Assembly (NCBI GenBank): GCA_026874595.1
Contig: CM049312.1
Location: 56,611,429 to 56,675,428, forward strand
Origin: Sipunculus nudus
Taxonomy: Eukaryota; Annelida; Sipuncula; Golfingiida; Sipunculidae
Direction: 5' to 3'
DNA: 64,000 bases
Part shown: in pieces, positions 9,608 through 21,172 of the stretch
Numbering within the stretch: the first letter of the stretch is position 1
Layout: every line of letters begins with the position of its first letter
Notes under the pieces: model-generated
Told to the model about the DNA's origin: nothing
Seen by the model: the letters and a program-made list of their open reading frames with translations, nothing else
The model's database searches: none
Translations under genes and position numbers: made by a program

Positions 9608-10725
9608 TATGGTGAACGTACAGACGATGCACAACACACGACACACGATGTACGATGGACGACGCCGCACCATCGCATAAGCTCACAGGTTCGCTAAAAA
9701 TATAATCATTAAGAGTGGTTTATTAATGGGGAATAAATTAAAAATAAATACCAAATAAAAATATTATAACTTTTGCAATCTCAACAGTACCAATATATAA
9801 TTTGTTATTAGAATATACAATATATTGGGAAAATATGTCTGACACTGTATATCCTAGTATCTCCAAGATTATAATTGGTGCCATTTTGAAATCTGCCCTG
9901 TCAAACTGCAATTAGAGCCCAAACTGGCCCTAAATCTGATTGTATTCACATATTTTAAACTGCTCTAGTCCTGATTGCTATCCAGTTTCAGAATCAATAT
10001 ATACTGGGTAGGCTGAGACAGCTATTGTGATACAATGGGAAAGATAGCACTAAATCACTCTAGTTGGAGGGTTTCAAATGTGAAAGTACACCTCATGCAC
10101 AAGATTTTAGCCCTCTGACATCATCTAGACCAGCACACTAGCAACAGAATGCCCTGACATCTTGCAACGAGGTCCACACTGTAAGGATCCATGAGGATGC
10201 AAATATCTTCATTGTTTATACGCTTCCTCTCGATATAAACCAGACCAACTGTTAGATTTTTAAAATATACTTTACAACAACACCTACCATGTGCAAGAAA
10301 AAATTCTGTTTTAACAGGAGATGTCTTGTTACCACAGAGTCAGACTTTCAGTTTGGTTCACATTTATTCTTTTGTGTTAATTCATCATTCATAGCCTAAT
10401 TTTAAGATTATTGGCTGTTTACCACGATATCTATGCAACAGAATTGTTGACCATTGCAGTACATTCCCCCATATGGCTTTTATCAAGACCAAGTTAAGCT
10501 TACCAGCTCAATATAAATGCCTGCTGAATCATGTATTTACAACTAATTGGAGGGGTGGAGAACCCTCACCCTCACCCTACGTGCTCATTTAGCAATGTTA
10601 AAGGAAAATTTTCTTAAGGACAGCTCTGAGGTTCTATCAAGATTTTACCTTGAATACTGACAGAGTGACAGGGTTCAAACCATTATGTAGGCCAATGCCT
10701 TAACCTGTAGGCCTGTGTCTAGGCT
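9608..10725. other. Non-coding DNA, nothing firm
   Basis: This AT-rich stretch to the right of the retrotransposon has no coding-like frame. At 10640-10720 a GGGTTCAAACC string resembles a Pol III B box, but no convincing A box partners it at the right distance. Confidence 0.4.
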
Positions 10726-10975
10726 ATAGGAGCTTGGTGGCATAATGGTTAGGGTGGTTCACTTGTGACCGCAAGTTGAAGGTTCTCGTCCTGTTCTGAC
10801 CTCCATCTTGATTAAGACTCAAGGTCTTCTTGACCTAGGAGTGAATGAGTACTGGTCATGGGTGGCAGACAAATGTAGAATGAATAACCTTCTAGCTCCC
10901 CAGGGAGCTGGGAAGAGCTACAAGAATGGACAGGCCCGAAAGACCATGAAGGCAAAGTGTAAAGTTGGATGAGAC
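10726..10975 (+). mobile_element. tRNA-derived SINE
   Basis: The head reads like a tRNA gene: GTGGCATAATGGTTAGGG matches an A box, and GGTTCTCGTCC about 40 bases later matches a B box with small deviations. It is followed by a tRNA-unrelated body containing GAGTGAATGAGTACTGG and a short inverted repeat around AGCTCCCCAGGGAGCT. The box spacing is that of a Pol III type 2 promoter. It could not be a functional tRNA because the arms do not pair. The 3' limit is approximate, since no A-tail or target duplication was identified. Confidence 0.65.
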
Positions 10976-12945
10976 TGACAATGTTGGTGATGTCAGACTA
11001 TTAACCCCAACCTATACCTTTTTCAGATTTTCGATGAGATTATTAATGCAATAATAAACTATCAGCCACCCCCCCCCCCCAACAAAAATAGAAAATATTT
11101 GAAACAAAGAGTTAAATGGGAAATAGCTAAAATCTAAAGTTTTGTTGCCACAGCAAGTACAGTGCAAAGAGAACCACAAAAGTGTAGTAAGAGCTCAGTC
11201 TGGCTACACTGTGGCAGCAAGAGAACTACAGAACCCACATCTCACAAGGTCAACACTGGCCACCTGACCCCTGCAGACTATTGCTTAAGCCATGAGGTAA
11301 TCATTGAAATTAATGGCAATATTTGGATATATATTTGCAAAAATCACTGATGAAAAGGGGAATTTTAGACTGGTACACTGTCCTATAGCGCTGAAGCAGA
11401 TTAAATATATCACAGTAGACACAGATTTTCTTTGAAACAGTAAAGCATCTTGAACAATGAAAGTAGTGAATATTTGACATAAATATATGTAAAACAAGGG
11501 ACCTATGGGTCACGACGCTCAGCTGTTATATATGATAAAAAATATTATTGAGGCACATGCTGGTTTTGTGTGGTAATAAATATAAGCTGTATTATGAGTT
11601 GTTGTTGTTTAGCTTATGTATGATTTTGATAGTACCTTTGGAGACAGGGAAGAGGATTGATTTCATTTATTTTATTAACAAATGGAGTACTACTGTCACA
11701 CAGATTTTGACTTGGCCATATAACTTATAAGCAGAACATATAATATAAGAGTTTAACTATTTATTAAAAAAAATACAAATATTGTCCCAAATATAATTTT
11801 TATAAAAAATAATAAGAGAATCATATGATTTTTTTAAATGAAATATAACTGATATGATTATTAAAATAATATTAAAGAATATATTCATGAATGCATTCAT
11901 GAATACATTTTTGAAAGTATTTGCACGAGTATTCATATACTTTCATTTTTACCTGAATTCATATTCTTTATGCAAGAAATTTTATAATGGAGTACATAAT
12001 CATATTCGTATTTAAATACAATTACAAAGTATTCGCACCATGTCTGGTATTTATTCAGTTTCACCAACCAATGATGTTGAGAATCCAGAATATACAGTAT
12101 TCACACATTTAATAATGATCATAAGTACCTGGTTTTATGGCTTTTATTTATATTAAAAAATAACTGTAAAAAATTCATTTTGGACTAATTTCACATCAAT
12201 GTACACACTAGACACAGTAGGAATCTAGATTAATATTATCAACTGCATCTTTGTCTATCATTAATTTCCTACTTATGATCCCTAATGATTTGTAATGAAT
12301 AATATGATTTACTTCTTTATCATTAAAATTGAACTGAAAAATGCCATAGGTGACTGCATGGTGTTATTTGGAATATGTGACATTCTACCCATCGATACAA
12401 GATTCTTATATCATCAGTAACTGCAAGTTAATTTCCTGTTATTATAAACTAACAAATTCCTTTTCTATTTTTCTTCAATTTGTTATTAAAAACCAATAAA
12501 AATTTATTAATTTATTGTTTATTGTTATGTTGTTGGTTAAAACTACTAGATGAGTTGGGTTGGACACCTGGATCAACTGTGGCTGGCCATAAGCTGCCTG
12601 GATTCCTGTATGCCTCGCCTCAAGCGTGCATAATTTGATGAAAGGTCAACAAGGTCAACATACAGGTGACTCAAGAGGGGCTGGAGAGAGCCAAAGTCTG
12701 ACAGGGTCTCATAAAAAACATTAATAAAAGCTAAAATTTTTGGCCAATTTCTTTCAGCTTTCTGAACTAACAAGTGACCCATGGGTCATGACGCTCAGCT
12801 GACTGGGAAGAGATTCGCAAAAGGAAATTTTATCATCAGAATGGTAGTATATACCCATTCAACTGAAGCATCAAACAGATTAACCAACAGGCCAAGATTT
12901 AGTCTGTATTTATATATCTCAAAAATAGAGAAAAATGTGTAAACT
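10976..12945. other. AT-rich non-coding DNA with two GGGACCCATGGGTC-type motifs
   Basis: There is no gene-like frame. A poly-C run lies near 11070. The motif GGGACCTATGGGTCACGACGC is at about 11499-11519 and GTGACCCATGGGTCATGACGC at about 12774-12794, both followed by TCAGCTG. The same motif recurs near 18484, 39669 and 51799. The 12550-12800 stretch looks like part of an interspersed repeat ending in that motif. The remainder is very AT-rich, especially 11750-12500. Confidence 0.5.
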
Positions 12946-14126
12946 TTTAAAACTAGAATACGGGTAACCGACAAGTGACTACATGTATCTGCCAAAATCA
13001 GATAGTGAGGCATGGATTGAGTGGCAAGGGGAAATAGAGTGAGGTATGTTGCATATTAGCATGGATGTCTGCAGCCTAAATGTGTATGTAGGTTGTGCCA
13101 CCTACCACAAATCCAGAAAGCTGTCCAAGTTGTATACACCTGCAAAATTTTAGGCAGAAAAGTCAAACCACTACATGTATATGAGCGATTTTTGCCCATG
13201 GCAGACAAACAGACAAACACTGTGCAAAAATCTTTCCAGGTAACCCCTCCAGTTTTGTGCATGATAAAGACCTATGTGAGATCTAAACACATGCACAATT
13301 TTGGCCCAATCGGTCAAATGGTTCCTGAGATATGAGCTTGGATGTGTCCAGCGTTAACTAGAATGTAGGTGGCGCCACCTGTCATAAAATCAAGAAAGCT
13401 GTCCACGATGTATAAACCTGCAAAATTTTAGGCAGTTATGTCGATCCACTACAGAGAAATGAGTAATTTTAGGCCACGGCAGACTAACAGACAGACGCTG
13501 TGCAAACATTGTTACAGGTGGCGCCACCATTTTTTGTGTATGTTACAGAGCTATCAAAGGGCTACATTTGTATAAATTTTATTTCCTGATCGGTCAAACG
13601 GTTCCCGAGATATAAGCTTGGATGTCATCAGTGTGAACGTGAACGTAGGTGGCGCCACCTGTCATAAAATCAAGAAAGCTATCCTGGATGTATACACATG
13701 ACGAATTTCAGGTGAATTAGTCAATTCACTGCAGAGATATGAGTGATTTTAACCCAAGGCAGATGAACAGATGGACACTGTGCAAACATGGTTACAGGTG
13801 GCGCCACCATTTTTTGTGTATGTTATAAAGCAATCCAAGGGCTACATTTGTATCAATTTTATTTCCTGATCGGTCAAACGGTTCCCGAGATATGAGGGTT
13901 TATGAGTGGAAACAGACCCACAAATGGACACTGGATAGAGAGGAAAGGTCAGAGGTCAATGCAAATTGGTTAGGCACCAGTTCACATGTGACCCGATAAT
14001 AGGTGTAAGTTTGGGAAAAATCGGTCCATTAGTCTCCGAGGAGCTCTCTGGAAACGAACGCCGCGGCGGCGGAGGAACTCGGTCAAAAACATAGTATCCG
14101 CAAAACTTCGTTTTGGCGGATACAAA
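12946..14126 (+). mobile_element. Tandem-cored non-autonomous element (copy B), pearl/HINE-like
   Basis: The head is ACTAGAATACGGGTAACCGAC followed by TGTATCTGCC, and the tail ends in the hairpin GTATCCGCAAAAC...GTTTTGGCGGATAC at about 14094-14123. Between them lie dimeric 280-bp units with the 12-bp palindrome GGTGGCGCCACC at 13368, 13517, 13648 and 13797. The spacing alternates 149, 131 and 149 bp. The repeated phrase GGTCAAACGGTTCCCGAGATAT separates the boxes. A TATCCGCC sequence at the head mirrors GGCGGATA at the tail. There is no coding capacity. The architecture, a short head, tandem core and terminal hairpin, recalls bivalve pearl elements and Helitron-derived HINEs. The class assignment is inference. 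Confidence 0.7.
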
Positions 14127-16193
14127 AATACAGGTGGCTCCACCAGTCTGCAGAAACTAATAAAAACACTTAATGGTCAATATCCATGCAAAAAATCATG
14201 GTGATCTCTGCATTAGTTGTTCAGATACTTCAGTTTTTGTATCAAATTGTCCATTATTCTGAGGGATACTTTGGAGTCCTATAGCTTGAAGGATATGGGT
14301 AACAGAGACCTAATTTCAAGTTTCCACAGGCACCTTTCATGGGCCTCCTTGCATGACAAGAATGAAGATTCTAGGTCCAGTTGTTGCGATTTGTACCCTG
14401 TTGACAGATAACCACATCTTTAAAGGTCTCAAAAAAAAGAAAAAAATTCGTAAAAATTTGAAAAAAAAAATAGAGGTGGCACACCCAGTCTGCAGAAACT
14501 GATGAACAGCTCATGATCAATATGTATGCCGAAAATCATGACCATCAGTGTTGTAGTTATTGAAATACTGCAGTTTTTGTATCAAATTTTCCAATATTCT
14601 GGGGGGGGGGGTATTTTGGACCCATACAACTTAAAGAATATGGGTAACAGAGACCTAATTTCAAGTTTCCATGGAGACTTTACATGGGTCTCCCTGTGTG
14701 TCAAGAATGAAGATTCTTGGTCCAGTTTTTATGATTTGTGCCCTGTTAACAGATGTTCATATCTTTAAAGGTCTCAAAAATACAGAAAAATTTCGTAAAA
14801 AAAAACGAACAAATACAGGTGGTGCCACCAGTCTGCAGAAACTTATGAAACACTCCATGATCAATATCCATGCAAACAATTATGGTTATCTCTGCATTAG
14901 TTGTTCAGATACTTTAGCTTTTGTATCAAATTTTCCATTATTCTGAGCTGTACTTTGGAGTGCCATAGCTCAAAGGATATGGGTAACAGAGACCAAATTT
15001 CAGGTTTCCATGGAGACTTATCATGGGTCTCCCTGTGTGTCAAGAACGAAGATTCTAGGTCCAGTCGTTACGATTTGTACCCTGTTGACAGATAACTACA
15101 TCCTTAAAGGTCTCAAAAATGGAGAAAACAATTCGTGAACATTGAAAAATACAGGTGGCGCCACCAGTCTGCACAAACTGATGAAACATCTCATGATCAA
15201 TATGTATGTCGAAAATCATGACCATCAGTGATGTAGTTAATGAGATATTGAAGTTTTTGTATGAAATTTTTGACTATTCTGGGGGGTAATTTTTGGCCCC
15301 ATAGCTCGAAGGATATGGGTAACAGAGACCTAATTTCTGGTTTCCATGGAGACTTTTCATAGGTCTCTCAGTGTGTCGAAAATGAAGATTCTAGGTCCAG
15401 TCGTTATGATTTGTGCCACACTAACAGATGACAGCATCCTCAAAGGTCTCAAAAATAGAGGAAAAAATCGTAAAAAATCAAACAGTACAGGTGGCACCAC
15501 CAGTCTGCAGGAACTGATCGAACATCTCATGATCAATATGTATGCCAAAAATGAAGACCATCAGTGATGTAGTTATTGAGATATTGAAGTTTTTGTATGA
15601 AATTTTTTACTATTCTGGGGGGTACTTTGGGGCCCCATAGCTCAAAGGATATGGGTAACAGAGACCTAATTTCTGGTTTCCAAGGAGATTTTTCATGGAC
15701 CTCTCAGTGTGTCAAGAATTAAGATTGTAAGTCCAGTCTTTATGATTTGTGCCTTGTTAACAGATGTTCACATTTTTAAAGGTCTCAAAAATAGAGAAAA
15801 AAATTCGTAAAAAATCGAAAAATACAGGTGGCGCCACCAGTCTGCAGGAAGTGATGTAACATCTCATGATCAATATGTATGCCAAAAATCATGACCATCA
15901 TTCAAGTAGTTAATGAGATATTGAAGTTTTTGTATGAAATTTTTGACTTTTCTGGGGGGTACTTTGGGGCCACATAGCTCGAAGGATATGAGTAACAGAG
16001 ACCTAATTTCTGGTTTCCAAGGAGATTTTTTATGGACCTCTCAGAATCCCAAGTTACAAGGTTCTAGGTCCAGCGGTTACGATTTGTGCCTGGTTAACGG
16101 ACTACAGACGGACAGACGGACAGACGGACAGACGGACGACGGACAAAGAGTGATCGCTATAGCTCAGATGACTTTCAGTCAGCTGAGCTAAAA
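14127..16193 (+). repeat. Tandem array of about six 338-bp units
   Basis: Each unit opens with a box, AGGTGGCGCCACCAGTCTGCAG or a variant, at about 14132, 14474, 14818, 15155, 15488 and 15826, giving spacings of 333-344 bp. Units share phrases such as GATATGGGTAACAGAGACC and AAGATTCTAGGTCCAGT. The last unit runs into a GACG-rich tail (GACGGACAGACGGACAGACG) and then the near-palindrome TAGCTCAGATGACTTTCAGTCAGCTGAGCTA. Units have diverged by perhaps 10-20%, so the array is not freshly homogenised. Short open frames in most units are chance products of the repeat. It abuts the hairpin end of the preceding element. Confidence 0.9.
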
Positions 16194-16750
16194 AGCTGAA
16201 ATCCTAATGTGTGCATGATATGAAAATTATATCAACAGTGCTCACAGGACACAAACGTGCCATTGTCACAGTTGGGCAAAATTTAAGGTACTAATTTTAT
16301 ATTTATACTAATAACTTATAAAATTTGAAAAATTCAGAACTAATTTTGGGTATTCAATTGAATCTTGATTAAATAATGTTACATCCCTGACAAAAAAATC
16401 TCTAGCTTCAGCAATGCCCTTGTTAAGGGAGTAAATATATTTCTTGATTTTTTACAAAGTGCATTATGTTTATGCCCATAACTTAAAACAATTACGCAAT
16501 ACAAACATCATTCTGGCATGTGCATAGAGAATGAAAAATATGTATATTATTTATGATTAAAGTCAGATCAGTGGTTTTGATATTAGGCAGTCTTGAAGTG
16601 TAACAATGGGTTTTCAATGGAAAAATGAAGTTTTTCATTAATATCTCGAAGGTATTAAGTCCTAGTGACCAAATTCTTTGCATGGTAGGGGATTTTGGAG
16701 ACATCTAACTGTATGCCGAATTTAAGGAACTAAGAGCTGAAGCTGGGGAG
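16194..16750 (+). repeat. Partial copy of the hairpin-tailed repeat family
   Basis: It shares the head 'aaatcctaatgtg... atgaaaattaaatcaacag', the phrase GGGCAAAATTTAAGGTAC and the middle part (TGATATTAGGCAGTCTTGAAG) with the better copies at 16850-17540 and 19795-20440. It stops before the GACGG run and terminal near-palindrome. Confidence 0.65.
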
Positions 16751-16849
16751 CTGAGCTCTTGCAAACTGCATAACACTAGCTTGATGTAAACAATATGTTA
16801 CATGGTGCTTGAAAACTTATTAAAATCTACAGTTTTTGATCAACTGGTT

Positions 16850-17540
16850 TCAAATTTTTGGTGTTAACAGTTGAAATGCTAACAAAAATCATGCTGTGAA
16901 AATTAAATCCACAGTACTTACAGGAAAAAAACATGCCATGGTCAAAGTTGGGCAAAATTTAAGGTACCAATTTTTTATTTTTATTAATATTTTAGAAAAT
17001 TTAAAAGATTTTCATCTAATTTTGGGTATACAATTTAATTTTGATTAATTAAATTTATATTACTGGAGAAAAGGTCGATAGCTTTAACATTTTTGGTGTT
17101 AAGTGATCAAATATCTTTCCTGATTTTTTACAAAATGCATTATGTTTGGGCCCATAACTTTTTTAAATTAAATAATACAGACATAATTTCTGGCATGTAC
17201 ATAGGAACTATATAGAGGAATATTTATGGTAAATATGAGGAAAAACAGATGAGTGGTTTTGATATTAGGCAGTCCTGAAGTGTGAAAATAGGTTTTTAAT
17301 AAAAAATTGAGGTTTTTCCTAAATTTCTCAAAGGAACGAAGTTGCAAAGACCCAGTTTTCGGCTTGGTAGGAGATCTTGGGGACATCTAACATTATGCCG
17401 AATTTTGGATTCCTAGGTCTTACAGTTTCAAAACGTGCCACATCTACGGACGGACGGACGGACGGACGGACAGACGGACGGACGACGGACAATGGACCAC
17501 GACTATAGCTCAGATGACTTATAGTCAGCTGAGCTAAAAA
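16850..17540 (+). mobile_element. Hairpin-tailed repeat (family H), best copy
   Basis: About 690 bp without coding capacity. It ends in a GACGGACGGACGG run and then TAGCTCAGATGACTTATAGTCAGCTGAGCTA at 17506-17536, which is close to its own reverse complement and would fold into a stem. Other copies end the same way at about 20437, 39668, 40919 and 53013, and the 338-bp array ends in the same tail. The shared 3' end, lack of long terminal inverted repeats and absence of a poly-A tail fit a rolling-circle (Helitron-type) or similar non-autonomous element, but I see no certain class mark. Confidence 0.6.
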
Positions 17541-18240
17541 TCTTTCTTCAAAAACCTAATTTCTCATTCAGTTCACTCATATACAAAAGAGTGGTCTTCA
17601 AATCTGTATAAAAAAAAACAGAATACTGACAATCAACTGCCTAGACACTACAAATGGAAAAGGTCAAATAATACCGACATCTTTTGACCTTTTAAATTAC
17701 TAACGTGGCATCTAAAAGTCACAGAGAGCAAGTCCTCAGTAAAGACTAGCATACATAAAAACATTAAAAGGATTGTCACTCTGGGGTGCTTTCAACCTGA
17801 GAGAAAGTCAAACAGATTGTGGCTAGTTTTAAGTGCATGGAGGGTGGATAACTGTTTGAAAATGCATGCCACAGCGTACGTGATATCAAATCTTATGTGA
17901 CAGAATGCAAGAATTGACTTAAGTACATATAAACTTAAGACATCTCACATTATCAGTTTTACCCCTGTGTACCTGTTGGGATATGATAGTACTACGATTG
18001 TAAAAGACTGTTAATGTTACACTAATGTCATGTTTTAATGGTGATGTATTTAACCTTTCATGGCTAAAGTTGCTGGCAGTTATCAAAGACTTGTAATACA
18101 GAACTAGAATATCAGCAAAAGCTGACAAAAGCCCTCAGCCAAAAGAACAGTGTTTATAGGTGGTAACAGTAACAAGTACGAAATATTTGTTCTCACATGG
18201 ACCTATATCTGTACATGTCTCAGTTATAAATTTAAACTGG
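17541..18240. other. Non-coding DNA, nothing recognised
   Basis: No repeat, RNA or coding-like frame is convincing on either strand. Confidence 0.4.
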
Positions 18241-18520
18241 AGAGGTATGTACCATGTTTCATAACAATCCACCAAATGCTTCCTGAGAAATAAGCTCCTA
18301 AGTTTTACTTTATTCTAAGCTCTGTAACCTTGAAAGTAGGTCAAGGTCACCCATCTTTGAACATGAACAATATTTTGTAAATGTGCATCAGCACTGAAGA
18401 TATGAAGTTCCTGTGTTGAATACCTTTGGAGATATCTCGCTCCAAGGGCCAAAGTTGAAAAATCTGATAAAAATTCATTAACAAGGGACCCATGGGTCAC
18501 GGCGCTCAGCTGAAGTTTGG
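18241..18520 (+). repeat. Repeat ending in GGGACCCATGGGTCAC
   Basis: It shares AGGTCAAGGTCACCCATCTT and GGCCAAAGTTGAAAAATC with the stretch at 20455-20790, and ends ACAAGGGACCCATGGGTCACGGCGCTCAGCTGA at 18481-18513. The same end motif caps fragments near 11500, 12780, 39670 and 51800. Confidence 0.6.
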
Positions 18521-19794
18521 AATCTTTGCAAATGCAAAATATTCTATTGTAATGTTTTTCATTTATATAAGAATATGAGAAGCTAAGAGGAATGGGGCCC
18601 TCCTACTTGGTTATAGTAAAGTTCTAAATATATGATTGCAAACTAATACTCTGAAAAGACTGTCATGAAGAAAAACAGTAAAAGTTTTGAGATACTGTGA
18701 TGCATATGAAAATTTACAGATGGACAGGCAAGTGGACAGAATGGATAATACCTTTATTTCACTTTCATGGGAATAATCCATATAAGTTTATATATAAGCC
18801 TATTTTTTTAGCATATCCACTTTTTCCATTAAAAGTTTTTATCTGAATCATTTTTTTTTATTAACAAGTTTTATAAATTTTTAATAAAAAAAACGGAAAA
18901 TACAAGTTAAAATATTAGAATTGTTGCAAAAGTTGCAATCATTATATATCAAGAGTAAAAACACTGAAATATAAGTTAAAATATTAGAATATCTGCAATC
19001 ATTATATATCCAGGGTGTAGCTCATATTGGGTCATATTATGTATACAGATATATTTTATTATTTTTAAAACAAAAATGTTTAAACAGAATTTAAAAGAAA
19101 ATAATGCCACAACATGGCATCTACAAGAGTATTCCTTGAATCATTGTTAAAAAGTTTTGCACATTGGAGATTTCAGTGCATGCTTAATTTTATTCACTGA
19201 AATAAAATAAAAGATTCAGTATATTTGATAAAATAAATCATCTTTTCAAATTAAGTATACACACTGTTGGCTGAATGAGGGACAAACAATATCATTGTGC
19301 AAATTACTATCTCAGCTTTAATTTATTACTGGAATTAATAGTCAATTTCACACCTGGTGAAGTTTTTACTCTTCTGAAGTAAGGAATTACTTATCTGATG
19401 AAAATCCACACTTTCATAGCAATACACCACTTTGTGGACACAATTAAATGTGCACTTTAATCATTGTAGCCCTGGTGGTACAATACAAAATTTAAAATAT
19501 AGCATAGCCTAGAATAAGAATGAATCAAATACTGAAAATAATTACATATTAACAATAATCATCTTGCACCACCTGGTTGGGGGGGGGGGGGGGAGTGCAA
19601 GGCAGAGGGGAAGCCTGCTGGTAGTGGCCAAGCTTAGCCAAGGCAATCAGCCTGGGGTGGGTTACATAATGCAAGTGAAGGCTGTACTACTAGGTGGGCT
19701 AGATGTAAACAACACTTGACAACACTTGACACTTAAATAAAAGCTACCCTTTTCAGTCAATTCCTTTGAAATTTCAGGTTTTAAAAGATTAAAT
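18521..19794. other. AT-rich non-coding DNA with a poly-G run
   Basis: No gene is seen. A guanine run of about 14 bases lies near 19579-19593, in the middle of an otherwise AT-rich stretch. Confidence 0.45.
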
Positions 19795-20440
19795 CCTTAT
19801 ATATATATGCTGTGAAAATTAAATCAACAGTGCTTACAGGGAAAAAACGTGCCATTGCCAAAATTGGACAAAATTTAAGGTACTGATTTTTTATTTATGC
19901 TAATAACTTGAAAAATTTGCAAAATTCTGATCTAATTTTGGGTAAACAACTGAATCTTGATTAAATAAAGTTATATTCCTGAAAAAAAGTCTCTAGCTTC
20001 AGCAAATTCTCATGTAAGGTGAGTAAATATATTTCCTGATTTTTTAAAAATTGCATTATATTTTGGCCCATAACTTCAAAATAAGACCCAAAACTGACCT
20101 AATTTTTTTTATGTTCATAGAAAATGTATGGAAGAATATGAATACTAAATATGATCAAAAACAGATCAGTGGTTTTAATACTAGGCAGCCTTGAAAAGTA
20201 ACAATGGCTTTTTCATGGAAAACTGAGGTTTTTCCTTAATATCTCGAAGGAACAGGTCCTAATGACCCAATTTTCGGTATGGTAGGAGATTTTGGGGACA
20301 TCTAATATTATGCAAAATTTTGGAATCGTAGGTCCAACGGTTTTAAAACGTGCCCTGTTAATGGACGGTCGGCCGGATGGACGACGGACAAAGGACCACG
20401 ACTATAGGTCAGATGACTTATAGTCAGCTGAGCTAAAAAT
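19795..20440 (+). mobile_element. Hairpin-tailed repeat (family H), second full copy
   Basis: It opens 'atatatgctgtgaaaattaaatcaacag', carries GGACAAAATTTAAGGTAC and the middle TAATACTAGGCAGCCTTGAA, and ends with a GACGGTCGGCCGGATGGACGACGG run and the near-palindrome at about 20403-20437. It lies end to end with the box-bearing repeat that follows. Confidence 0.7.
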
Positions 20441-20790
20441 GAGAAATTGTAGGAGGCGCCCCAAACTTCTCCAGCAGGTACACACCATTAGTCCCAATGA
20501 TCATAATAAATTTGTGCAAATCCACCCAATGGTTCCTGAGAAAAAAGCTTATAAGTGTTTCTATAATCAGCTGTAAAACGTAGAAAAATAGGTCAAGGTC
20601 ACCCATCTTCAAACTTGGCCAAGTTTTTGTAGATATACATCTTCACTGAAGAAATACAATGTGTACGATGAATCCTTTAAGAGATATTCCGCTCACAAGG
20701 CCAAAGTTGAAAAATCCGAGAAAAGTTCACAAAAAATCAGAAATTGTAGGTGGCACCACAGATTTCTCAGTGAAATCCGACCGATTAGAG
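20441..20790 (+). repeat. Box-flanked repeat related to 18241-18520
   Basis: The unit runs from GTAGGAGGCGCCCC near 20451 to GTAGGTGGCACCACAGATTTC near 20746, with the shared interior AGGTCAAGGTCACCCATCTT. It therefore joins the GGTGGCACCACC box with the family at 18241, which lacks one. Confidence 0.55.
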
Positions 20791-21172
20791 CAGAAAGAAA
20801 GAATTAATCCCAAATATATGCTAAAAATCAGTTACAATAAGTAACTTACATCAAGGTTGTCTCAGCATATATATATATAATGATATTACATAAATACTGT
20901 GTGGACTGATACCAGCTGTGTACCAGTACACAGAGTTACTGTCTAGGCTTTATGTATGTAGCATATGAACGGAGAGTTTAGATATCAGGTAAATACAGTA
21001 TATGTATGGAAAACTACATCATATCTCCTCCTGCATTCAGTAATGCAACTTATAAACATGTCTGTATAGATGCTGCCATCAATAATGCTTTTGTATGGAC
21101 ATGTATAACCATAACATGTGCCCAGTCACTACCAATTAATCACGTTACCACATTCAGGTGCATAATAATTGT
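20791..21172. other. Short unique spacer
   Basis: Non-coding, with a short TA run near 20866-20880. Nothing else was recognised. Confidence 0.4.

Noticed and set aside
10640-10720. Second tRNA-like head on the minus strand next to the SINE
   Set aside because: A B-box-like GGTTTGAACCC is present, but the A box is poor and the spacing short. Not enough to call a SINE or tRNA.
14127-16193. CRISPR-like regular repetition
   Set aside because: The whole 338-bp unit is repeated, with no short repeat/variable spacer pattern, and the sequence is eukaryotic.
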